Both the position numbers and the translations under genes were made by a program. DNA of 64,000 nucleotides from assembly GCA_043773745.1 (NCBI GenBank), contig JAYVEV010000071.1, positions 1 to 64,000 on the forward strand. Reading direction: 5' to 3'. The notes under the pieces are model-generated. The model ran no database searches, was not told where the DNA came from, and saw only the letters and a list, made by a program, of their open reading frames with translations. The stretch comes from UKL13-2 sp043773745 (GTDB lineage Bacteria; Pseudomonadota; Gammaproteobacteria; Burkholderiales; Usitatibacteraceae). Below are positions 32,867 through 41,199 of this stretch, piece by piece; the first letter of the stretch is position 1, and every line of letters begins with the position of its first letter.

Positions 32867-34063
32867 ATGACGACTCCTTCACCTGCAAATCTCCTCCCCA
32901 AGCCGAACGTATCCTTCGGCCACGCCCTGCGCGATCTCTGGTCTCTCGACGCGAATATTCATTTCCTCAACCACGGCTCGTTCGGCGCAACCCCGCAATA
33001 TGTGCTGGCCGCGCAGTCGCGCTGGCGGGAGGCGATGGAGCATGAGCCGGTGCGTTTTATGCTCGATGAATTGCCTGAGGCGTTGCGCGCCGCTGCGGCG
33101 CGGCTGGCGGGCTTTGTGGGGGTATCGCCATCACGCTTGGCGTTTGTGGAGAACGCGACATCGGGTGTCAATGCGGTACTGCGCTCGATTCGCTGGCAGG
33201 CAGGCGATCGGGTGGTGCTGGCGAATCATGCTTATCCCGCCGTGAAAAATGCGCTGCGTTTTTTTGCCGAGCGGCATGGCCTGGTGGTGGTTGAAGCGCG
33301 TGTGCCGTGGGCACTGACGGATGAAGCTGCGCTCATTGAGGCTTATGCGCAGGCACTGGCAGGCGGTGCGCGGCTGGCGATCATCGATCATATTTTTTCG
33401 CCGTTGGCGGTGGTGACGCCGCTCGAAGCTATCGTGAGTTTGTGCCGCGTACGCGGCATACCGGTGCTGGTCGATGGCGCGCATGCGCCGGGTTTGTTGC
33501 CGCTTGCGCTGGATGCGCTGGGCGATAGTGGGGTTGACTGGTATGTCGGCAATTGCCACAAGTGGCTGTGCGCGCCCAAGGCTTGCGGTTTTATCGTCGC
33601 CACCCCAGCCGGGCAGCGCGACCTGCACCCGACGGTGATTTCGAATGACTACGGCGGCGGCTTCGAAAAAGAATTTGCCTGGACCGGCACCGGTGACCCG
33701 AGTGCGCGGCTGGCGGTACCGGCTGCGCTAACATTCATTGAAGCGCTCGGCGTAGAACGCTATCGCCATGCGCTGCGCGATCAGGCATGCGCGGCGGCGG
33801 CGAGCATTGCCGATGCCTGGGGTGTGGAGCCGGGTGCTCCGCCGAAAATGTTTGCCGCGATGGTGACGCTGCCGCTACCGCTCACCGTCAATGAGCCCGC
33901 CACTGCAGAGGCAGTGATGCGTTGGCGTCATAAGCTGCTGCATGAACATCGCATCGAAGTCCCCATCATTGCCATCAATGAGCGTCTGTGGGTTCGCATC
34001 TCGGCACAGGTCTACAACGAGATGTCCGATTACGAGGCGCTGGCGCGGATGTTTAGCAGGTGA
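32867..34063 (+). CDS. Class-V PLP-dependent aminotransferase-fold enzyme (isopenicillin-N epimerase-like)
   Basis: 398-residue fold-type I PLP enzyme of the NifS/isopenicillin-N epimerase group. The cofactor-binding parts are FVENATSGVNAVLR (phosphate contact), IDHIFSPLA and VLVDGAHAPG (PLP-ring aspartate and histidine), and the Schiff-base lysine in GNCHKWLCAPK (Lys231). There is no scaffold-loop cysteine of true cysteine desulfurases. The reaction may be epimerisation, C-S lyase or desulfurase; context does not decide. It lies alone after a 254-base gap that contains a tandem 11-base repeat. Confidence 0.9.
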   Translation: MTTPSPANLLPKPNVSFGHALRDLWSLDANIHFLNHGSFGATPQYVLAAQSRWREAMEHEPVRFMLDELPEALRAAAARLAGFVGVSPSRLAFVENATSGVNAVLRSIRWQAGDRVVLANHAYPAVKNALRFFAERHGLVVVEARVPWALTDEAALIEAYAQALAGGARLAIIDHIFSPLAVVTPLEAIVSLCRVRGIPVLVDGAHAPGLLPLALDALGDSGVDWYVGNCHKWLCAPKACGFIVATPAGQRDLHPTVISNDYGGGFEKEFAWTGTGDPSARLAVPAALTFIEALGVERYRHALRDQACAAAASIADAWGVEPGAPPKMFAAMVTLPLPLTVNEPATAEAVMRWRHKLLHEHRIEVPIIAINERLWVRISAQVYNEMSDYEALARMFSR

Positions 34064-34140
34064 TTGGGGAAGGCTCCAGTCACTAAAAACTACCGCTGGT
34101 GGCGTTTTCGGAGCAGTTTGCTTCAAGATCCGCTCCAGTG

Positions 34141-34599
34141 CTAGAGTTTGTTTTTTAACTTTTCCCGTCCCCGTTTGCCAAAATTCAGTGACTGTCCCGC
34201 CAGCAAGGTCTCCACCAGAAAGCACAGTAACGCCAGCACGAAAAAAAGTACGCCACCCAGAAATGTCCACGGCACCACCGCACTGCTGCGCAAGGCCACG
34301 GTCTCGACCAGAAACAGCGCCATTACCGTCGCACCGATGGACACCGCCGACAGGGTCAGTAAAATCATGGAGGTATTGACGATACGTCCGCGCTGCCGCA
34401 GGCGTTTGAGTTCTTCGTGAATTTCGTCCAGATGTTTCACCTTCTCTGCTTCCAGTTTTTCTTCGAGCGTGCGGGCACGGTCGATGATGCGGGCGAGTCG
34501 CGTGGCGAGGGCACCGAGCAGCGCGGCGACTGCGGTGAGCATGAATACAGGTGCAACGGCGAGCTGGATGCTGTGTGAAATGGCGCCAAGAGCGGACAT
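34141..34599 (-). CDS. DUF2721 domain membrane protein
   Basis: 152 residues with three predicted transmembrane helices: one at about 12-33, two at about 80-130. A long charged helix (RIIDRARTLEEKLEAEKVKHLDE) lies between them on the cytoplasmic side. This matches the DUF2721 family of unknown function. It is 12 bases downstream of the dienelactone hydrolase gene on the same strand, so both may share a transcript. Convergent with the PLP enzyme gene. Confidence 0.88.
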   Translation of the reverse strand: MSALGAISHSIQLAVAPVFMLTAVAALLGALATRLARIIDRARTLEEKLEAEKVKHLDEIHEELKRLRQRGRIVNTSMILLTLSAVSIGATVMALFLVETVALRSSAVVPWTFLGGVLFFVLALLCFLVETLLAGQSLNFGKRGREKLKNKL

Positions 34600-34611
34600 G
34601 CGTGTGTGGCC

Positions 34612-35286
34612 TTATGCGAGATGTTGTGCAAAAAATTGAGTGCTGCGTTGCCACGCCAGTTGCGCGGCTTCAGCATCGAAAACTTCGGGCCTTGTGCTGT
34701 TGAAAAACGCATGTTGCACATCATAGCGATAAATTTTGGGTGATTGCTGCGCGGCTTTCATGGCGGCCTCAAGCGCATCAACCGCGGCCGGTGTGCACCA
34801 GCCATCGGTATTCGCAAAGTGTCCCTGAAAGGGGATTTTGATATCGGCCGGTGAGGCAAAGCCCGCGGGTGGAATGCCATAAAAACACACGGCCGCATCG
34901 ACGCCCGGCACATGCACGGCGGCGGCGATGGTGAGCGCACCGCCCATGCAAAAGCCGACCACGCCGACCTTGTCTCGTGTTCCGTCGAGCGTTCGCAAGT
35001 AATCTACTGCACCGCGAATATCCTGGTGGGTGGCACCGGCAAAATCCAGCCCATTCATCAAGTGACTCGCTTCATCAGCATCTTTTGCGACCCGTCCGGC
35101 GTAGAGGTCGGGTGCCAATGCGTTATAGCCTGCTTCGGCGAATCGATCAGCAACGGCACGGATATGGTCATTGAGTCCCCACCATTCTTGAATCACCACC
35201 ACGCTCGGTTGGGCTGTCCCTGCGCGTGCGAGGTAGGCCGTGGTGCTGCCACCGTCAAGGCGTTTAAAGCTGATTAATTGGCCCAT
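34612..35286 (-). CDS. Dienelactone hydrolase family protein
   Basis: Alpha/beta hydrolase with a cysteine nucleophile in GFCMGG, preceded by the family segment VVVIQEWWGLNDHIRAVADRFA and ending with a catalytic-histidine region YDVQHAFFNSTRPEVFD. The aspartate is in FANTDGWCTP. Dienelactone hydrolases open lactones in chlorocatechol pathways, but most members are general esterases. No aromatic degradation genes are adjacent. The length of 224 residues is standard, and no signal peptide is present. Confidence 0.92.
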   Translation of the reverse strand: MGQLISFKRLDGGSTTAYLARAGTAQPSVVVIQEWWGLNDHIRAVADRFAEAGYNALAPDLYAGRVAKDADEASHLMNGLDFAGATHQDIRGAVDYLRTLDGTRDKVGVVGFCMGGALTIAAAVHVPGVDAAVCFYGIPPAGFASPADIKIPFQGHFANTDGWCTPAAVDALEAAMKAAQQSPKIYRYDVQHAFFNSTRPEVFDAEAAQLAWQRSTQFFAQHLA

Positions 35287-35322
35287 GGGAATACTCCTGC
35301 TGCTGATGATGTGAATCGCCGA

Positions 35323-35492
35323 GTCCGGATGTCATGGCACTACCTTAACAAACTAAGGGCGTAGGGTGTTCACCAAAGTGCGCACCTTTGTAAATGCCTA
35401 TACAACCTGATTTGATGCGCCGCTGGTGCGCACTTTGGTACGCACCAGCTACAGTTACCACAATGCCTAAAGTAGTGCCATGAGAGTCTGGA
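35323..35492. repeat. Foldback element with nested inverted repeats (MITE-like)
   Basis: In the gap between the dienelactone hydrolase and lrgB genes, TCATGGCACTACCTTA (within 35323-35346) faces TAAAGTAGTGCCATGA (within 35468-35492); with flanking TCC-GGA/TCTGGA the arms are about 24 bases with few mismatches. Inside lies a second inverted pair, CACCAAAGTGCGCACC (35370-35386) and GGTGCGCACTTTGGT (35425-35439), and the second copy also folds on itself as GCTGGTGCG/CGCACCAGC. The whole 170-base unit can form a long cruciform. It has no coding capacity. No second copy was seen in the window. Confidence 0.6.
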
Positions 35493-35529
35493 TGCATTGC
35501 ATGCTACGCCAGATACGCCAATTTTTTGA

Positions 35530-36276
35530 CTAGAGAATCATTTTCGCGACCCAGGGCAACGCAATCGCACCAAACAGCGCGTGCAGGCCCATGCCCAGAC
35601 TGGCGTAGGCTCCGGCACGCGGATGAACAGAATAGGCGCGGGCGGTGCCGATGCCGTGCGCGGCAACCCCGATGGCGAAGCCGCGTGCGGCCCAGTCACG
35701 CACGCCCAGTAGATTCAGCAAGGGTGTGACCACCAGTGCGCCGATGATGCCGGTGCTGACGGTAAAGACCGCCGCGAGTGTTGCTGAGCCGCCGATTTGC
35801 TCGGCAATGGCCATCGCAATTGGTGCAGTAACTGATTTTGGTAATAACGAAGCGACGATCAATGGCGGCGCATCCAGCAGCCGCGCCACGCCGACAGCGA
35901 CGAGTACCGAGGTGGTGGCACCAGCAAACATCGCAACCAGCAGCGGGATAGCGCGGGCTCGCAGTTCATTCCACAACCGCGCCAGCGGAATCGCCAGCGC
36001 CACCGTCGCAGTGCCAAGCAGGAAGTGAACGAATTGCGCGCCCTGAAAATAGGTTTTGTAATCGGTGTCGGTGAGTGTCAGCACAGCAATGATCATGGTC
36101 ACCGCAATCAGTACCGGATTGGCCAGCGGCTGCCGATTGGTGCGCTGATACACCATGTCGGCTAGCACATAGGCAATCAGCGTCAACGTGAGGCCGAACA
36201 GCGGTGTGGCCGACAGATAAACCCAAATTTCAGCGAGGTTGCCGACGCCCACCGGTAATAGTGTGGCGGGGCTCAT
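35530..36276 (-). CDS. lrgB: LrgB family protein
   Basis: Polytopic membrane protein of the LrgB/CidB (YohK) family, the partner of LrgA in holin-like control of murein hydrolase activity or in small-molecule (pyruvate-type) transport. Features: multiple hydrophobic helices, the conserved SLLPKSVTAPIAMAIAEQIGG and VAAHGIGTARA segments. The length of 248 residues is slightly above the usual ~230. The start overlaps lrgA by four bases; it is last in a three-gene reverse-strand operon. Confidence 0.93.
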   Translation of the reverse strand: MSPATLLPVGVGNLAEIWVYLSATPLFGLTLTLIAYVLADMVYQRTNRQPLANPVLIAVTMIIAVLTLTDTDYKTYFQGAQFVHFLLGTATVALAIPLARLWNELRARAIPLLVAMFAGATTSVLVAVGVARLLDAPPLIVASLLPKSVTAPIAMAIAEQIGGSATLAAVFTVSTGIIGALVVTPLLNLLGVRDWAARGFAIGVAAHGIGTARAYSVHPRAGAYASLGMGLHALFGAIALPWVAKMIL

Positions 36277-36692
36277 GGCGCGGGCTCGATGGGTTCGTTG
36301 TCAGCAGCATTGCTTTTGGTGAGCCACTTCAACAATAATGCCGTGACCGTTATGGCTCCCACTGTGCTCAATAAAATAGCCAGCAGCCATGCCGCCCCGG
36401 CGCTCCTGAGTGTGCCGATGTAAAGCATCACACCGACTGCGGCGGGAATGAAAAAAATCGCCAGATGCGCGAGCAGGCCATCGGCCGCCAGCGCAATGGA
36501 TGGGGCGATATTTTTACGCAGCACCAGAAACACCAGCAGCAAAATCATGCCAATGACAGGGCCCGGCAGCACGCCATGGATGAACTTGGTCAGCACTTCG
36601 CCGATGGATTGAAAGATGAGCAATATAGCGAGGCCGCGAATCATATGGGCAGCATGCATGGGCAGATTAAAAAACGCAATAATCCGCGTCAA
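36273..36692 (-). CDS. lrgA: CidA/LrgA family holin-like protein
   Basis: 139-residue membrane protein with four predicted helices. The family motif GEVLTKFIHGVLPGPVIGM (the PGPVIGM turn) is present. LrgA/CidA oligomerise in the inner membrane and modulate autolysis or metabolite export. Both ends overlap their neighbours by four bases (the HEAGH membrane gene upstream, lrgB downstream), so all three are translationally coupled. Confidence 0.93.
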   Translation of the reverse strand: MTRIIAFFNLPMHAAHMIRGLAILLIFQSIGEVLTKFIHGVLPGPVIGMILLLVFLVLRKNIAPSIALAADGLLAHLAIFFIPAAVGVMLYIGTLRSAGAAWLLAILLSTVGAITVTALLLKWLTKSNAADNEPIEPAP

Positions 36693-37489
36693 TCCTGCTG
36701 CCCGCCCTCGCGTTCATCCAGTGTCTGCGCCAGACGTTGCCGTTGCTGCCATAGCAGCCATGCGCCCCAGCCGATTGAAACCAACATGACCAGCGCGCCT
36801 AGTTTGTGTACCAACCAGCCGATACCCTGCGAATGTTTGAGCAGGCCCATTTGGCCCAGCAGAAAAATCCAGTCGTGCCCGCCGTCTTCGCCGGTGTGGC
36901 CGCCGAGCAGCATCAACTGCGGGTGCAATGAATCGTATATGTAGGGAGCAAGGTCTAAAAGCGACGCACCAAACAGCCATAACCCGATGGCGGCACCGAA
37001 TGGATCGCGATTGGTGATCAGCATTGCGCCACACAAGATGGCCGGCATGATGAGCTGACCGAGCGATCCACCCGCTATCATCAGGAATTCCCCGAACAGG
37101 TGAAAGATGACATGGCCTGCCTCGTGAAAAATGAGCAGGGGTCCGTGTAAAAACGAACTACCTATTTCACCGGTGCGAAAATCCATCGCAATCAGCCGCG
37201 CGCCCCAAATGGTGAACAAGACAAGAATGGTGACGCGAGCCCAGAAATTGCCGTGGTCTACTTTGCTCGGTACGTGGACTAGCATTTTGGTCAGACGCGT
37301 GTGCCAGTGATCAGGATCGGCCGGCTCGTTAATGGCGGTTGTCGCAATCGGCACCGTTATGCGCGCGCCAAATTTAGCCAGCACCAATCCGCAGGCTGGA
37401 CACGCAGTGGGCAGGGCCTGCTCCACCGGCATGGGACTGTGGCTACACTTCGGACACTGTGCGTAGTGGGGTGGGGTAGTTTCTGACAT
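36689..37489 (-). CDS. Zinc-ribbon, HEAGH-containing membrane protein (M50-like)
   Basis: 266 residues. An N-terminal zinc ribbon (Cys12, Cys15, Cys30, Cys33) is followed by a cytoplasmic linker, a helix (about 84-102) and then PLLIFHEAGHVIFHLFG with the zinc-protease motif HEAGH at residues 122-126, as in membrane-embedded M50 proteases. Further helices and an aspartate/histidine-rich segment (GGHTGEDGGHDW) follow. I do not recognise a named family, and a second metal ligand of the M50 type (N/D-PG) is not evident, so protease activity is unproven. It is the first gene of a tightly overlapped operon with lrgA and lrgB. Confidence 0.8.
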   Translation of the reverse strand: MSETTPPHYAQCPKCSHSPMPVEQALPTACPACGLVLAKFGARITVPIATTAINEPADPDHWHTRLTKMLVHVPSKVDHGNFWARVTILVLFTIWGARLIAMDFRTGEIGSSFLHGPLLIFHEAGHVIFHLFGEFLMIAGGSLGQLIMPAILCGAMLITNRDPFGAAIGLWLFGASLLDLAPYIYDSLHPQLMLLGGHTGEDGGHDWIFLLGQMGLLKHSQGIGWLVHKLGALVMLVSIGWGAWLLWQQRQRLAQTLDEREGGQQD

Positions 37490-37544
37490 GATGCCGTTAT
37501 GCTAACCAATATTGGCAAACATATTGTCTATGTTGTATCAAAAA

Positions 37545-37616
37545 AATAAACCCCAGTATTGGCGGGGTTTTCGGGGCATAAATGCTCGAAAATTCCCGTC
37601 AATACTGGGGTTTTAT
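37545..37616 (-). terminator. Long imperfect palindrome, terminator of the DUF3455 gene
   Basis: A 72-base inverted repeat. The outer arms AATAAACCCCAGTATTGGC and the complement of CCCGTCAATACTGGGG differ at about two positions; the inner arms TTTTCG/CGAAAA and GGCAT/ATGCTC continue the stem to a two-base loop. On the reverse strand the hairpin is followed by a T-rich run, so it can end the 38210-37671 transcript. It lies just upstream of the HEAGH gene. Its length and double stem are more than a simple terminator needs. Confidence 0.7.
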
Positions 37617-37670
37617 TGTTACGGCCTACCAATAACTTATCGAAGCTGCCGATAAATTAATATGCTTAGA

Positions 37671-38210
37671 TTAGCTGGCTTTCCAGAAAATATAATCGGC
37701 CTGGTATTGCACGACTTCTTTTTTACCAACACTGTTAGCGTCACACAAGGTCGCTGGTGCAACACCGCCTTGAGTCGCCACCCGCTGGATGTAGGTCACA
37801 CCGGCCATTGCACCTGCGCCCACAGCTGGATTGGCTTTCACCAGTTGCAATGGAATATTGCTCGGTGATGAAGGCGATACAGCCAACTGTGCGCCGGTAA
37901 TTTTGGAGCCATCGTTGCTTTCCCAAGTGGCCGGCGGGCCGTAATACTTGCCTACTGGCGCTGAGCTGCGGCTCATGAGTTTTGCATCCGGGCCAACGAA
38001 GACCCATTCAAATTGTCCCGCAGCGTCTTTTTTGGCGCGGCATTCATAGGTAATTTGCCCGGCACCAATCGTTTCCATGGCAACCACGTTGCCTGCTGGT
38101 ACTTTGACGGCATCCGGCAAACTGTTCTGCGAATAGGTGCTTTGCATGGGGCCGCTGGCACAGGCGGATAACAATGTGGCAATGGTGGCGGCGGTAGCAA
38201 GTCTGATCAT
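37671..38210 (-). CDS. DUF3455 domain lipoprotein
   Basis: 179 residues. A short signal ends in the lipobox LLSAC, so the mature protein is probably a lipoprotein. The core has LPDAVKVPAGN and GAGQITYECRAK with VFVGPDAKLM, which I recognise as DUF3455. This family occurs in bacteria and fungi and has no established function. A conserved single cysteine pair may form a disulfide. It appears monocistronic and ends at the long hairpin downstream. Confidence 0.85.
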   Translation of the reverse strand: MIRLATAATIATLLSACASGPMQSTYSQNSLPDAVKVPAGNVVAMETIGAGQITYECRAKKDAAGQFEWVFVGPDAKLMSRSSAPVGKYYGPPATWESNDGSKITGAQLAVSPSSPSNIPLQLVKANPAVGAGAMAGVTYIQRVATQGGVAPATLCDANSVGKKEVVQYQADYIFWKAS

Positions 38211-38364
38211 GTGAGTTCTCCAGAGATTGAATGAAGTGGGGGATTGTCATCAGTGGGTCATAGATAGATTAAGCAATCCCGTAGCTGTTACGCAGGAGCC
38301 AGCTGGGTGGATGCAGACTGATGCGGTCGCGCTGCATGAACCGTCAAGACGCGCTGCCGATTTA

Positions 38365-39753
38365 TTAAGCCAGGGGCTTCAAGTCAGCCAATAAGGTCGG
38401 AATCAGTTCAGATACCGTGGGGTGAATATGCATCGCGCGCTGGATCACGGTGTAGGGCTGGTCGGCGTACATCACATCCAGAAGCGCATGGATGGCTTCA
38501 TCGGCTTCAATGCCCAATAGCGCGGCGCCCAGAATTTTTTTCGTCTCGGCATCGACCAGCAAACTCATCATTCCTTGTGTCTCGCCACGCTCGCGGGCGC
38601 GGCCGACGCGGGCCATTTTCATCCGGCCAACCAGCGCTTTGCGCCCGCTGGCCCGCACTTCCCGTTCGCTCATGCCGACGCGTGCAAGCGGCGGATCGAT
38701 AAATAGGGCGTAGGTTTGAATGCGGTCGGTGACGCGGCGCGGGTCGTTGTCGAGCAAGTTGGCGGCGACGATTTCAAAATCGTTGTACGAGGTATGCGTA
38801 AAGGCACCGCGGCCATTTGCATCTCCCAATGCCCAGATGCCGGGCACCGTGGTGCGGAGCTGGTCATCGACGGTAATAAAACCGCGCGCATCCATGATTA
38901 CACCAGCCTTGTCGAGGCCGAGATCATCGGTATTGGGTATGCGCCCGACGGCGAGCAGCAGATGTGAGCCCTGAATTTCCTGTGTGGTATTTGCGCTGGT
39001 GATGCTGACTGCCACACCGTTATTGTTGCGGGCAATGGACAGGTTCTTTGCGTTGAGTTGCACCACAATTCCTTCGGTTTCCAGAATCGCCTGAACGGCC
39101 TCAGACAGGGCCTCATCTTCACGCGAAATCAATCGTGGCCCAGTCTCGATGACTGTCACGCGACTGCCAAAGCGACGGTAGGCCTGTGCAAACTCCAGGC
39201 TGATATAGCTGCCGCCAATAATCACCAAATGTTCCGGCAGAAAATCGATGTCCATCATGCTGGAGTTGGTGAGGTAATCCACTTCACTGAGTCCGGGAAT
39301 ATCAGGCACTGAAGCGCGCCCGCCGACATTGATGAAAATCTCGCCCGCTTCCAGCAGCATATCGTTCACCCGAACGGTATGGGCATTTTCAAAACGACCA
39401 TGGCCCTCGATGATGGTAAGGTTAGACGTGCTTTTTAACCAGTTTGTCACACCCTCGTTGGATTGTTTGACGACCGCATCCTTGCGCGCTTTGACCTTCG
39501 CCATATCGACATGAAAGCCGCCATTAATCATCACGCCGAAATCTGCCCCGCGTCGGGCCAGATGGGCCACGCGCGCACTGGCAATCAAGGTTTTAGTCGG
39601 GATGCAGCCCACGTTCACGCAGGTGCCGCCAAATAGTTTGCGCTCCAGAATGGCGGTTTTACGCCCCGAGTGGGCCAGTCGCACCGCCAGTGCCGGACCC
39701 GCTTGACCGGTACCGATGACAATTGAATCAAATTTTTGTACCGCGCTGGTCAT
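38365..39753 (-). CDS. FAD-dependent pyridine nucleotide-disulfide oxidoreductase (MerA/Lpd-like)
   Basis: Class-I flavin disulfide reductase of 462 residues. The redox disulfide is in GGTCVNVGCIPTK (Cys45, Cys50), the FAD site is SIVIGTGQAGPALA and the NAD(P)H site is LVIIGGSYISLEFAQAYRR. The C-terminal dimer interface has IHALLDVMYADQPY and MHIHPTVSELIPTLL, giving the His-Pro-Thr-x-x-E catalytic motif. It lacks the mercury-binding N-terminal domain and C-terminal vicinal cysteines of MerA and is not next to 2-oxoacid dehydrogenase genes, so the substrate is unknown. Confidence 0.93.
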   Translation of the reverse strand: MTSAVQKFDSIVIGTGQAGPALAVRLAHSGRKTAILERKLFGGTCVNVGCIPTKTLIASARVAHLARRGADFGVMINGGFHVDMAKVKARKDAVVKQSNEGVTNWLKSTSNLTIIEGHGRFENAHTVRVNDMLLEAGEIFINVGGRASVPDIPGLSEVDYLTNSSMMDIDFLPEHLVIIGGSYISLEFAQAYRRFGSRVTVIETGPRLISREDEALSEAVQAILETEGIVVQLNAKNLSIARNNNGVAVSITSANTTQEIQGSHLLLAVGRIPNTDDLGLDKAGVIMDARGFITVDDQLRTTVPGIWALGDANGRGAFTHTSYNDFEIVAANLLDNDPRRVTDRIQTYALFIDPPLARVGMSEREVRASGRKALVGRMKMARVGRARERGETQGMMSLLVDAETKKILGAALLGIEADEAIHALLDVMYADQPYTVIQRAMHIHPTVSELIPTLLADLKPLA

Positions 39754-39915
39754 GTGTTATCTCCGAGGTTGGTGAGTTCTTATTATCGGCTTTACCTAAT
39801 CTCCCGCACAACCTCTGATTTTTCGGGTGTGTGTGATTAGATTGATATGGCGTCTTTCCCCGCCGTGCCCGCCCTCCGGTAAACTCTGCACAACAAAAAT
39901 ATTAGGGGGTAGTTT

Positions 39916-41196
39916 ATGTCGTCCGAATTTTTTCGTAGTCTGGTTGGTGTTGGCATTCTGGTACTGATCGGTTTTTTGCTGTCGTATAACCGCAAAGCTA
40001 TCAGCTGGCGAACGGTGCTGGCGGCATTGCTGGTGCAGGGCGTGATTGGTGCGTTTGTGCTGTTTAATGCGCACGGCATCACTATTTTGGCGGGCATCGC
40101 CAACGGGGTGACCCATGTGCTGGAGTTCGGCAGCAAAGGCACGGAATTTTTATTTGGCGGCCTGGTTTCGCCGAAGATGTTTGAGGTGTTTGGCGGCGGT
40201 GGGTTTGTGTTTGCGTTTCGGGTATTGCCATCGATTATTTTTGTCACCACCCTCATTGGGGTGCTGTACTACCTCGGCATCATGCGCTGGATTATCACCA
40301 TCTTAGGAACGCTTTTTCAGAAGCTGCTGGGAGTATCAAAGATTGAATCGTTTTGCGCGGTGACCACTATTTTTCTTGGCCAAAATGAGATGGGCGCGGC
40401 CGCCAAACCATTTGTTTTGCAACTTAAAAAACATGAATTATTCGCCATCATGACTTCGGGCATGGCGAGCGTAGCGGGTGCGGCGCTGGCTGGCTATGCA
40501 GGACTGGGCGTGAAGGTGGAATATCTGGTGGCGGCCTCTTTTATGGCCATTCCGGGCGGGTTGTTATTTGCAAAATTAATCTGCCCCAGCACGGAGCCCA
40601 GCGCTGTCAAATTTGATAAATTTGAATTTGAAGAAAAGCGTCCTGCTAATGTGATTGAAGCGGCGGCAAATGGCGCAGCATTGGGACTCAAAATTGCACT
40701 GAGTGTGGGCGCAATGTTGTTGGCGTTTATCGGCCTGATTGCGCTGCTCAATGGCATGATTGGCGGCATCGCGGGTTGGATGGGTTATCAGGGCGTGACG
40801 ATGGAGCTGCTACTCGGCAAGGCGTTCGCGCCACTTGCCTATATGCTGGGGGTATCGTGGGAACATTCAACATTCGTCGGTAACCTGATTGGTCAAAAAT
40901 TAATCCTGAACGAGTTTGTGGCTTATGTTGGCCTCGCCCCGTATTTGCAGCCTGAGGCGAGTGTTATTGCGGCCGGGTTAACGGTGATTGATCCGCGTAC
41001 GCTAGCAATTGCCTCGTTTGCCTTGTGCGGCTTTGCCAATTTCACCTCGATTGCGATTCTGGCGGGTTCATTCGGTAGCGTTGCGCCGCAGTTAAGCGGT
41101 GATGTGGCGCGCTTTGGGCTGAGGGTGGTGGCGGCGGCGACCTTGTCGAATCTGATGAGCGCAACCATTGCTGGAATATTTTTGTCTATTAAATAA
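39916..41196 (+). CDS. NupC-type concentrative nucleoside transporter
   Basis: Integral membrane nucleoside:cation symporter of the CNT family (426 residues). The signatures GGGFVFAFRVLPSIIFVTTLIGVLYYLG, FLGQNEMGAA and SWEHSTFVGNLIGQKLILNEFVAY (the E-x-x-T/S-F and NEFVAY motifs that form the nucleoside site) are present. The 5' end has AGGGGG upstream of the ATG. Three bases separate it from deoA, so uptake and phosphorolysis of pyrimidine nucleosides are coupled. Confidence 0.96.
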   Translation: MSSEFFRSLVGVGILVLIGFLLSYNRKAISWRTVLAALLVQGVIGAFVLFNAHGITILAGIANGVTHVLEFGSKGTEFLFGGLVSPKMFEVFGGGGFVFAFRVLPSIIFVTTLIGVLYYLGIMRWIITILGTLFQKLLGVSKIESFCAVTTIFLGQNEMGAAAKPFVLQLKKHELFAIMTSGMASVAGAALAGYAGLGVKVEYLVAASFMAIPGGLLFAKLICPSTEPSAVKFDKFEFEEKRPANVIEAAANGAALGLKIALSVGAMLLAFIGLIALLNGMIGGIAGWMGYQGVTMELLLGKAFAPLAYMLGVSWEHSTFVGNLIGQKLILNEFVAYVGLAPYLQPEASVIAAGLTVIDPRTLAIASFALCGFANFTSIAILAGSFGSVAPQLSGDVARFGLRVVAAATLSNLMSATIAGIFLSIK

Positions 41197-41199
41197 ACC

